DNA of 64,000 nucleotides from Ophiostoma sp. CBS 140.51 (Eukaryota; Ascomycota; Sordariomycetes; Ophiostomatales; Ophiostomataceae), in assembly GCA_029298735.1 (NCBI GenBank), contig JANSLP010000145.1, forward strand, positions 1 to 64,000. Direction: 5' to 3'. Both the position numbers and the translations under genes were made by a program. Below, piece by piece: positions 43,562 to 53,868 of the stretch (positions within the stretch are counted from its first letter, which is position 1; each line of letters opens with the position of its first letter). The notes under the pieces are model-generated. The model was not told the DNA's origin. It saw nothing but the letters and a program-made list of their open reading frames with translations, and made no database searches.

Positions 43562-46272
43562 ATGGCGAGAGAAAAAAAGAGAGGGCCTAAGTTGCCCGTC
43601 CAGCAACTGGTCATTCTGGGTAAGATATCTCAGCCTTGTCCGCGTCGTTATATTTTGAGGTAGTCTCGTTGTTTTGTTATGACTGCAGTCATCGTTGTTC
43701 TTTATTTTCCTCGGCATCCTCATCTTTTCTCTTATGGGATCCACGGCAAGGGTATACAATACTCCCGGGCCAGTGGCCTGAGCCTTACAGCATCATATCG
43801 ATTGTTTGTTTCCTTTTCCTTTACAGACACCATGTGTCCAGTCTTGCTGGAAGTGCTGTAAGTGACACTACTTGTGCCAACTTGTTTGCCGTAAAATATG
43901 CGGAACATGGATGGCGGGATATTGAGGAGACCGAGGGAGTGAAGGACAACGTTGGGCCGGCAAAAATATATACGACGAGATATACACATATATATCCAAC
44001 GAAGTCTTTACTAACAACTTACTTTAGCTATGGTTCGATTTGCCGAGCCTCTCGCGCTGACCTCCGTCTTCCCCTATTTGCCTGAGATGATCAAGAGTTT
44101 CGGCGTCCCCAAGGAGGAGGTGGCCAAGTGGGCCGGCATGACGAGTGCCGTCTTCTCGGTTGCCCAGAGTTTAACGGCCGTGCCATGGGGCTGGACATCC
44201 GACACAATAGGACGGAAGCCCACGATTATTATCGGACTTATATGCACCATGATCTGCTTTATCTTTTGGGGCTCCTCTACGAGCTTGTATATGGCCATTA
44301 CAGTTCGTGGTATCCAAGGTGCCAGCAACGGCAATGGTAAGTCGACACCGCCCGTACACCTCCGTTTTGGTTAATAATACTTACCTTCATAGTCGGAACA
44401 ATCCGTACAATGGTGGCTGAGATGGTGCCGCAGAAGGCATTACAACCCCGTGCCTTCTCGATCATGCCCATGGTCTGGAGTATCGGTTCGGTGTTTGGCC
44501 CGTCATTTGGTGGTTTCTTTGCTCGTCCGGCCGAGCAGTTCCCGGGCTTGTTTGGCAACGTTACGCTCCTTAAGAAGTTCCCATTCCTGTTGCCCAACCT
44601 GATCGCCTGTATCTTCTTTATCTTCTCGGCCGTCAACGCCTTCCTCTTCCTGGAGGAGACGCTCGAGGCGAGAAAGCACAAGACAGATTGGGGTATTGAG
44701 CTTGGTGAGCGACTCATCCGCGTTTTCCGTGGCGGAAAGCCGTCCAAGAGAAGTGTTATGCGTGCCCGGGCTCGTGCTCGTGCTGAGGCGCGTGCTGAAG
44801 CCCGTGGTCGTCGTCTGTCGTTCATCGACGACGAGGCCAGCGCTCCCCTGCTATCGTCGGCTGCTCTGCAGAGCGAGTCCGACTTGACTCTTGGTGCATC
44901 GAAGCCACCGACCGCCGTCGATGACTCGAACCAGCTGGCCAAGGTGGCTGCTGCTGCTGTCTCTTCGGGCGCAACCGAAGTTCTGGGCGAATCGTGTGTC
45001 AAGTCGACGCCCGTAACAGCCCGTAACCCCAGCATATTTACATACCAGACGTCCATGGCCCTGCTTTGCTACACGATCTTGGCACTGCACTCGGTCGCCT
45101 ACGACCAGGTTCTGCCCGTGTTCCTCAACTACCCGTACGAGTCGCACGACTCGTCCAACACAAAACTGCCCTTCAAGTTCTCAGGTGGCTTTGGCCTGTC
45201 TTCGGGCACGATTGGCACCATCTTCACCGTGAACGCGCTCGTCTCTGGCTTTGCTCAGTTTGCTGCTTTCCCGCCTTTGTGCACGCGCTTCGGTCCCCTG
45301 CGTTGCTTCCGTTATTCTTGCATCCTCCTTCCATTTGTGTATGTCCTGACGCCCTACTCGACACTCATCGAGAACGAGCACCTGCGCTACGCTGCTTTCA
45401 TGACGACCTTTATCCTCAAGGGCGTCTTCTCAATGGTCACATTCCCTTGCGTGACCATCATCCTCACGAACTCGGCCCCTTCGGTCAAGGTTCTCGGCAC
45501 ACTCAACGGCTACGCGACACTGGTCAGTGGTATGGGTCGTGCCGTCGGCCCGGCCATGACGGGTGCTGCCTTTTCGTGGGGTGTGCAGAAGGGCTACATC
45601 ATTACCGGCTGGTTCTTTTTGGCCATTATGGCCTTCTTCGGTGCTGTCTCTACCTTCTTCCTGCAGGAGGGTGACGGTATCGAGGTCCCAACGGAAGTAG
45701 CCGGCGGCGAGGAGGAGCTTGAAGAGGATCAGTACGACAGCGAGAGCGGCGGCCCTTCGTACAGCTATGCCACTGACGACGAAGATGACGACGAGTACGA
45801 CTATGAAGAGTCGCTTCTGCGTGATGTGGCTCAGGACGACGACGACTACTACATCAACAATATTAGCAGCCGCCCGCACTCGAGTGGCACTGCTGTTCGG
45901 GGCCACCATTCACGCGCCAACAGCCGGCACTGGTCAGCCTCTAACAACGACTCGCCTCTGCCCGCTCCGACAACGTCCCGCTTCAGCGACAACCTGTTGG
46001 ATAGCCCCGCCTCGACAGTCACTGCTTCGCAGACAGGTTTGCCCCAGCCCAAGCTGAGCGACCTGCGTGAGCCCGAGGACCCCGAGTCGGACGATCCCGA
46101 TGGCTCGAACGCGACTAGCCTAGGCCTGGTTGATGAGTCGGCCCCGCCTTCACCTGTGCGAACACGCCGGTTCCGCAGTGCCAGCACGTTGTCCCGTCCC
46201 AACCGCGATGGTAACGGTGCTGCTGTGCCTATGTCACCTGTTGTTCCGTCGACCTCTGAGCGGGATGAGTGA
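43562..46272 (+). CDS. MFS transporter with long charged loop and acidic tail
   Basis: Spliced model join(43562..43619, 44028..44336, 44393..46272) gives 748 residues. Intron 1 is long (408 bases, GTAAGA donor, ACTAAC branch, CTTTAG acceptor). Intron 2 has 56 bases. Joining restores LVILAMVRFAEPLALTSV, the first helix of this family. The loop between helices 2 and 3 has the MFS motif WGWTSDTIGRKP. Helices 1-6 are followed by a cytosolic loop of about 150 residues with an Arg/Ala/Glu repeat (RARARAEARAEARGRR), then helices 7-12. The C-terminal 200 residues are Asp/Glu/Tyr/Ser-rich and cytosolic. The closest known type is the fungal YCR023C/zinc-induced-facilitator-like group of drug:H+ antiporter-like proteins. 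The substrate is unknown. Confidence 0.88.
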
Positions 46273-47753
46273 TGTTGTTGTTTTTGTTGTTGACGGCGGT
46301 AAGCGTGACTCGAATACACGCTTCGACGATTCAAAATTGCATGATAAAAGTTTGCTTGCTTTCTGCGTTTGATTTTTTTCTTGTTTTCTTTGGCTACTCT
46401 CACATTTTAGAATACCCTCATATGCCGCTAATTTTTTGCGTCTTATTCATTTTTGTTTATTCTTCTTTTTGCAAGCATTGCATTGCAGGGTTTTTCTTTC
46501 TGGGAGCACGATACATACTTGATACGTTTTTGCATTTTGCATCTTATTGGAATATTTAATAATTGGAAGACAGGTTAGGAAAGAAAACGAGATACTTGGA
46601 TATGTTGACAAGAACAAACATTCGTACATTCTATTTTGGTCAACTTGCACTGTAAGAAAGGGGAATTATGCTGCCTGTCTGTTTTGTTGTGCACATTACG
46701 ATCCGCACAGCCTTTTGGCCACGCACTGATCGTGATACCGCGTGGCTTTTTGTGGCTGTTCCGAGGCTTTGGTTGTTTGAGTTGTCTGGCTTTGTGCGAT
46801 CGTACATTGTATCTGGCTACGACAATGAGCCATTATGATTGACATGAAAGTACACAGTGAAGGGACAGCGGAGAGCGAGTCTTATCTCGTGTTCTGCCTG
46901 GATGTGTGCCTTGCACTGATCCCCCAACAGAGTATTTGCCCCTTGCAGTGCCACAGAAGCATTTTCCTTCTGCCTGGAAAGATGGGAAGGGAAGGATTGC
47001 AATATCGATCTTGCTTCTCGGGCCGTTTTGTTCTTTTATCCTTCTGAGCCTTCCTTATGTTTTCTCTTAACCTCAACTCGGAACACGGAACGTCTTAGCG
47101 TCAACGCCGCCCTAGGAATGATGATGGGGCTGTGTTTTCCTGTGGCCGTACAAGGGGGCGTAAAATGGCTTTTCTCTCTGGGGCATCGTAATGTGGGGAA
47201 CAAGGGGAGCAGCGGGCGATTTCGACACTAAAAGGCTTAAACTGCTGTGCCTGGCTCGCCTGGTTCGCCTGGGTTCTTTGTGCCCTGTGAGAGAACGGGG
47301 CCTATGAAAGTGCCTGGATGCCAGCCAGAACAAAAAAACAGGGCCGTTATGTCCGTTCGACGTAATCTTACTATCATGTACTTTCCCACCTTTCTTCTGT
47401 GAAGATGTACTTTTGGCACAACCTCAAAATGAAAAAGTGATGAGACAAAAAGATACTGACAAGCAGACACACGAAAAAGGACGGGGCAGTGCGAATGAAC
47501 GGTGATCCCCGCTCCGTCTTATTCTCTTCAGAGCAAATGAGATGAGAAGCTTAATCGAAGATAGAAAAAGAAAACGAGAACAATATATAAGTGGCCAAAA
47601 ACATCCACTTCTTCTAGACTCTTGTTCTTTTCGATATCGCCAAGACACTCGACTTACATCCTTTATATCTCCATGCCAAGACATTCAAAAAGGCACCAAT
47701 ACTCTCAAACAATACGATACTACAAATCGTAAGACATCCCTCACTGATCCAAC
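46273..47753. other. 1.5 kb intergenic, no gene
   Basis: The left part is T-rich MFS 3' flank. No domain-bearing frame is present. The right 250 bases are A-rich and should contain the promoter of the small acylated-protein gene starting at 47754. Confidence 0.5.
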
Positions 47754-48053
47754 ATGGGTAACTGCTTTGTACGTTCCTCCTCCTCCTCCTATCTCCTCTC
47801 CCTACATCCACTGACAACATAGTCCCGCGACATTGACGGCTACGACCGCCGCACGCGTATGCCACCTGGTGGCAGCGGCTACTACTACGGCCCCAACGAT
47901 ATGCCCCCGCCGCCCAACGGCGACTACAACATGCGCATATATGACAAGCGCGACATGCACCCGCTCGGCCACCGCCGTCGGAGACGCAACCGGAGAGGTC
48001 GCAACACGGCAGCCATTGTCGCGAGTACAGCCGCGGCAGTGTCTGTGTGCTAG
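47754..48053 (+). CDS. 81-residue putative myristoylated/palmitoylated protein
   Basis: Spliced model join(47754..47768, 47823..48053). The 15-base first exon encodes MGNCF and joins in phase 0, across a 54-base intron (GTACGT donor, CACTGAC branch, ACATAG acceptor), to SRDIDGYDRR. Gly2 with Asn3/Cys4 and Ser6 fits the N-myristoylation signal MGxxxS, and Cys4 is the usual adjacent palmitoylation site, so membrane attachment is predicted. The middle is Gly/Tyr/Pro-rich (GGSGYYYG, MPPPPNGDY). A strongly basic block RRRRRNRRGR follows, then a short Ala/Val-rich end with a terminal Cys. The basic block could bind anionic lipid or act in nuclear targeting. I do not recognise a family. Confidence 0.65.
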
Positions 48054-48108
48054 ACGGCTTGCGTGGGATTCTTGCGTTTTGTTTTGTTTTGCTTGTCTGC
48101 TTTGTACG

Positions 48109-48270
48109 ATGGATACCCTCTTTGGAAGACTTTGTTTTGTCTGCGGTGGAATCATACTAGAAATAGACAATGATGTATCATTACCGATTGAAAAAGAACA
48201 CAAAGTGTGTCCAAAGTGTGGGGATGCTAGAATACTATGTAAAGCCCGAGCGCAGAATTCCGGTGGGTAA
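48109..48270 (+). CDS. possible 53-residue zinc-ribbon-like ORF
   Basis: An ATG-initiated frame with two CxxCG pairs (C9/C12 and C34/C37) separated by 21 residues, plus C44: LCFVCGGIILEI and KVCPKCGDARILCK. The spacing is that of a zinc ribbon such as those in RNA-polymerase small subunits. It begins 56 bases after the stop of the preceding gene and is AT-richer. A GTAAGAGTG donor-like sequence overlaps its stop, so it could be a first exon, but no second exon was found. It may also be 3' untranslated sequence. Confidence 0.28.
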   Translation: MDTLFGRLCFVCGGIILEIDNDVSLPIEKEHKVCPKCGDARILCKARAQNSGG

Positions 48271-48493
48271 GAGTGAATATAAATAGTGCGTGTGAGAGAT
48301 GGCGAGACCGCCTATAAAGTTTATATAACCAATCCGAGAGTATAACCAAAAATCACCAAAGGGGGATATATTCCTGGCGCCGAGAGAAACCCAATGGTCT
48401 AAACCGGACACCCCATAAAGACCATTATTATGCCCATACGTCGTAAAAAAAAGAGAGAAAGGAGAACAACCAAAACAAAGGTGACGGTGTGGA

Positions 48494-49814
48494 TCACCTA
48501 TAATGTCCCGGCCGCACTGCTTCGAGCCGCCGTTGGCTCTGCCGTGACCGCATCCCGACTGCCAAGAATACAATACCGTTCCAGAACCCACGCAGCGACC
48601 CTGTGGCGCCGACGGCCACATAGAGTGGGTAGGACACGAAGGACGGCTCCACAAACGACAACACGCGGTTTGTCGACGGCGTGACCCAGATGGCCATTAG
48701 CACGACAAAGAACATGACGGGCATAAGCAGGTACTGCCGGAGGGAGAGGGCTGATCGATTGGCCTGCCACTTGTGGGTGTTGAAGCTGGGGCTGCTGCCA
48801 GGGGACTGCTGGTAGGGGCTGCTCGGGTACTGATTGGGACTGCCGAAATCGTCGACGGGTCGGAGCGGCGACACAGACTCGGTGCCGTCGCGGGACCAAG
48901 CCTTGCCCGGGTGGGTGGCAGGATGGCTGGATGAGGATGGACTGGCAGCGTCGATGCCACCGTGTATACTGGTATGTGCCCCCAAAGCTCTCTTTGGTGA
49001 CGATACGGCGAGGCCGATGGTGTTGTTGGTGCTGTGGTCGTCGTCGTCGTCCTTTTCGGCGGCCTGCTGAAGATCGAGCGGGATGACATCGCTCTCGACG
49101 GACTGGAGGGCACGCTTGCCCTTGACGATCCGCCAGCCGACCAAGCAATAAAGGATGAAGACGATGCCGATGACGATCCTATATGTGTTAGTCGGAAAGA
49201 GTATATACTTTTTGACAGCTTCGAAGACCTACCATATTGGCGCGTAATAAAAGATGATGCGAAAGAGCACCCAATCTGGTGCAATGGCACACCACAACTG
49301 TTGACGTTAGACATGTTTGAGATGATCATGTTAATATAAAGAGGAGCAAACTTACAGTAACACTTCCGTACATGTGCCCTTTGTCGGCCGTTTTGACAAA
49401 CAAAAACACAAAGGCCGGCACAAACGTTAGCGCCGTGATGCCGCCAATGTACTTGATTTCCAACCGTCGCAGTGCGTTAGCATCGTACTGGTAAAAGACA
49501 ATCAAAAAGACGTCAATGGCCATGGCCAGTGTCCACAGTACATCGGCCAGCGGGAACATTTGCATCAAAAAGCCCTGGAACTGACACAAGGCCGAGCCGT
49601 TCCCTGCTGCTGGCCCGCTCAGCGAGATCATCGTGGCCGTAACATCAAAGGCGTTGTAAAAGGCGTTGATCAAAATCAGTCGGTCGATGGGGTTGCGAAA
49701 ATACCGCGACGAGAAATATGTGACGATAATGGTGATGATGCCTATGATGGAGAGCGCCGACGCACTTCGCTCGACGATCTGGAGCGCGCGGAGCTGCTCC
49801 GCGTCGAGTGTCAT
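48494..49814 (-). CDS. cAMP-receptor-like G-protein-coupled receptor
   Basis: Spliced model join(48494..49178, 49233..49297, 49356..49814) gives 402 residues. Introns of 58 and 54 bases have GTAAGT/CAACAG and GTAGGT/ATATAG ends; the 65-base middle exon supplies extracellular loop 2 and the start of helix 5 (LWCAIAPDWVLFRIIF). Helices 1-4 lie near 18-35, 45-66, 80-108 and 122-141, helix 5 near 164-190, and helices 6 and 7 in the last 100 residues. C77 and C156 are placed for the conserved helix 3/loop 2 disulfide. The CQFQGFLMQMFPLADVLWTL segment is typical of fungal class V (Dictyostelium cAR-like) receptors. Loop 3, about 130 residues, is Ser/Pro-rich with acidic patches. It presumably signals through a G-alpha to cAMP. 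The ligand is unknown. Confidence 0.92.
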
Positions 49815-52800
49815 GGTGGGTAGTCGTCGACAAGAAAGGATCTGATCGAGCGGTCGTGCACCTGGCTGCAGGTGGTCGAGGATCGAGCACTGTCAGTGCA
49901 GGCCGCAGTCGTATTTATGACCTCTCTTTGATATGCTTATGTGCCCTTGGGTAGTTGTCCAGTAGTCGTCGGTGAGTCGTTTTGTCGATATGCAGCCTCT
50001 CTTCAGTTCAGATGAAATAGAGGAATACAGTCGAATATTTGAATAGTCGAATAAGTCCGCTTTAGCATCCATCAGGGCCAGTCTGATCCGTATGGAACAA
50101 AGAGAGAGACCCGGCGACCCGGGGCACAGGTTGCATATATTAATACATATCCAGCGGATTGCGTGCGTTTTGCGTTGTTGCGTTTTTGCGGATATGGAGT
50201 CTGTCGTATGCGCGAGAAAAGAACAAGAAATAAAAGAGGGCACACTCGACATACGACATACCGACTTGGACTCGAGAAAAGAAAAAGAAAAGCGGAAGAG
50301 AGAATAAGAGGGTAGCTGGGAGTAACTCTCGTCTCCCCTGAAGTCCAAACGGCCCAAAAGGCTGAACAAAAAGTGACTGCAAATCCATAAGAAAAAGTAT
50401 GTAAAAATCACCGAAAAGACTGCAAAAGACTGCAAAAACCGAGGACTATACGACTGGCGGTGGCCGTTGTGCTGGTGCTGAGGGTGCCAACTTTGCGATT
50501 TGCGTGGCTCTACCCCTAAACAGTCGTTTGTACCTTTTTCGCGACGAATGACGTGCTTCGCATCGCGAGGCTGTCACTGGCCGAAATCGACGTTGCTGGT
50601 GGCCCTGGGTGGCCCCCCTTTGCGCTTTTGTGGTTCTTGGTGCCATGCCCCCCCTGTAAGTCCTTGGACTTCCCTGGACTCCTTGGATTCCTCTTACGAG
50701 CAAGAAATCCATCGTCGCACAGTCCAACGTGGGGGTTTTATTATTCCGTTCTCTTTCCTCTGTTGTCATTAGGGGCGCACTGGAAGGGAGGAGGGGATCA
50801 GTCAACCCCGAAGAGGAAAAAGCAAAGAAAGTCCATGGAAGAAGGCGAAGAAGACCAGCCCGGTTGAAGACGAAATCGACAAAGGACAACAAAAGAGTGG
50901 GCACACCGGCAGGGAAAGGGTAGGACGGGGCAGAACGGGACACAACTGGCAGGAGATGGCAGGCGATGCGAGGAGATGGCCCGAAAGAAAGAAGCAAAAA
51001 AAGGTGAAAGAGCAAGGTGAAATCCTGACATTGTCTTCTAACCCTCTTTTTGGATGTTCTGCCCGTCCCGTCCCCGTTCCCCGTCCCCCTTGCCATCGAC
51101 TTTCCCTTGTGCGGCAGTGAGCACACGACCCAGGACCGTCAGAATATCTGCATATGACCATGGTCTTGAAAAATGTGAGAGAGTCCCGACAATACAGAAC
51201 ACCAAGAAGACCAAAACAACCAAGGCGGCCCTAAGACGACTCGAAGACAACTAGGCGAGGAACCTCCCGCAATGCCGAGAAGACAAGTAAAAGCTTGCAA
51301 TATGGTCGAGATGGTCTAGATTGCTTGGCTGGAGAGGATGAAGGAGTGTCAGTGAAGAGTGTTGACTGTCGTCGAGAACTCGAGGTTGCAAACCTCGCAT
51401 AACGATGCCAAGAGCGTTGCCTTTCCGCCAAGACTGCCTTTTTTTTGTTCTTTGCGACCAGGTCGGTGGGATGGGACCGCCCGCCAAGATCAGGTCGGCG
51501 ATGACTCTGTGATGGGCCGATTTGGTGATGGGGGATAGGCGTTGAGTTGTGATGAGACTGCCATATGAGAGGCAGACTGGCACCTGCCAATTGTTGGTGT
51601 CGATGGCGTGCGGCACTACCCCGTCGACCTCGTCGATGGCGTTTGAATTTCGTGGGGAGACCCTCTGCTTTAAAGAGACCAAACCGTCCCAATATTTTCT
51701 TTTGGGCGTTGCTTTCAACCAAGCACACAACACAGGACAGTCCCAGCCGCACCTTGGCACGCCCTTTCGTCTGCAGCTGCACGGAAGTCGCAGGAGGAAA
51801 AGAAAGAACGCGATTGCAAGGGAACTTTGTCAATAAACTCTAGATGTTTTAATTTCTCCGCCAGTTGAACGATGCACAATACCGCTAATACGGCCCTGGG
51901 TGGGGTGGTAGCATCGTGACGGTCCCTTGGTGGCTGTGATCAGGTGGGAAAATAAGAGAAAGTGTATGAGAAGAGAGTATTGTGTGAGAGAGAAAGGTTG
52001 GGGGCTTGAAGACTCGGAGACTTTCCCGAATCGAGAGCCCAGATCACGGGGACGATGGCGTTCCTGAACAACGATGGTCGTGGGGGTCGTCGGCGGGGGC
52101 ACGTCCAAGGATATGCTCAAAAACTGCACGATGTAGACATGTTGTGGATCGGAAGACTGGGTAAGGTCAAGCCGGGGGGGTTGTAGATCGGAGAATCACC
52201 CCATGAGCCAAGCCCCGTCCCGGCCGGTGGTAATGTGGGCAAGCCGTGCCATATGTTTATCTGTCTTTGACTTTGTTTCTGTTTTCATGCCCGTTTTGCG
52301 TCTGCAACTCGCGTGTAAGTCGTTGCGCCAGGGTCGCACAAGGCGGATGCCTGCATGTTTGTTGCATGTTATTGGAGATGGTGCACGTGCTATTGGGACC
52401 GTTCCTGTTGATGTCTGTTTCCTTGCAAGTTGCGTCGTTGCTGTGGTGTCGTTTGTGAAAGAGAAGCTGGGCGGTTCTTTTGTCACACCAAGAACCGACA
52501 TCAAAGGTTAGCATGTACAATATCAACAATGCTAAAATATCCAAAGTCAAATAATGCTAAATGAATGTGTCCAAAATGAGGGTATTAGTGTGAAGTTGAT
52601 ATCAACACGGTAAATACAAAAGACTTCTCCCCACATCTCTAACATAGGTATCAGTGTATATAACAAATGAATATCCCAAAAAATATAAAATACAACCTGA
52701 ATGGCACCGCCATCGACGATTGATTTGTTGCAACATGATCGATGCAATCAAAACAATGACCTAGCGGTGCCAAGGCAAAATGCAAAAGCGAACGCTGAAA

Positions 52801-53340
52801 AGGTATCATAATATCCCTTTCCCAGTATAAACCAAAGTCTCCCATAACCAAAACCAAAAACCCCCATAAATCCATAAAACCCAAAAGAAAAATAGTCAAA
52901 ATAAATCAAAACATATCCAGACTAGGTCAGCCCCGGCTGCTTTTATGTCCAGTTGGCCCCCCTTCCTACTTTTTATCGCAGCTCCTCAAGAGCGCAGGTC
53001 AACTCCTTCCATTAATTGGGGCAACTGGCGCAGCCGGGCGCCGTCCTCGTCTATCATTAGCGTTGTTTCGATGCAGTTTGTCCATGAATGGCGTCTTTGT
53101 TGTGTTTCGAATCATATCGTGTATCACTTTCTTCTTGTATCCAAAAAGGTATTCAAAAAGCGTCCGTTCGACCCGGTGCCATTGGTCATTATATGGCCAA
53201 AAGCGAGGCAGACACAGGATATCCGAGGCACGACGCCGATTGTCTTTGACGACCTCAATCTGCGGCTCAGTTTTGCGTGTGTTGTACACTGGGCCTGTAC
53301 AGACGAGATGCGACAAGAAGTGGCTGGTTCTTGCAACCGC
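49815..53340. other. 3.5 kb gene-free interval
   Basis: It lies between two minus-strand genes. The left half is the GPCR promoter/leader; the plus strand is purine-rich near 50200-50310 and 50780-51020. No coding region is supported. An AT-rich patch lies at 52510-52930. The far right is nce102 3' flank. Confidence 0.45.
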
Positions 53341-53868
53341 TTACACGCGCACTTGCGACATGTGAGGGGCGCTGGAGGCGCGAGAAGAGCCACCACCCAT
53401 GCGGCGGAGGTTGACCACGGCGAAGACCAGCGAAGCGCACAGAACGGCCCACAGGAACCACAAAAAGGCGCTGGTGGCCTGCAGCTCACGGCAGCGCTTC
53501 TCGTCGTCGTTGGAACCGAAGCCGATCCAGTTGGCGCCGCGGCGCTCGACGGTCAGCTGGCCACCGCAGTCGATGGCGTGCAGCTTGGCGGGGATGACAA
53601 TGGCGGCCACGAAGACGAAGATGACAGACAAGACGTCGAGGCCGAGCAGGACGTAGCTAAAGATACCCTCAGCAAGCATGGAGAAGAAGGTGCCGGCCAT
53701 GCCGAGTAGGCAGGCCAACCAGGCGATGATGACGGAGAAGAGCGCATAGTTGATGGCGGACATGTGGCCGTCAATGTTGCTGGCCATCACGTTACCGATG
53801 AGGGCAACAAGGATAATGACAAAGAGGAGCTGCACGCAGCGAATGATGAAAAGACCGGCGCCCTCCAT
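53341..53868 (-). CDS. nce102: eisosome/MARVEL protein Nce102
   Basis: A single exon of 175 residues, close to yeast Nce102 (173). Four hydrophobic helices lie near 7-29, 41-63, 70-95 and 132-153. The short cytosolic tail is Gly/Ser-rich (MGGGSSRASSAPHMSQVRV). The loop between helices 3 and 4 has two cysteines flanking a charged stretch. The order and length fit the Nce102/MARVEL family, which stabilises MCC/eisosome furrows and senses sphingolipids at the plasma membrane. The start ATG is in good context with a CA-rich leader. Confidence 0.88.
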   Translation of the reverse strand: MEGAGLFIIRCVQLLFVIILVALIGNVMASNIDGHMSAINYALFSVIIAWLACLLGMAGTFFSMLAEGIFSYVLLGLDVLSVIFVFVAAIVIPAKLHAIDCGGQLTVERRGANWIGFGSNDDEKRCRELQATSAFLWFLWAVLCASLVFAVVNLRRMGGGSSRASSAPHMSQVRV

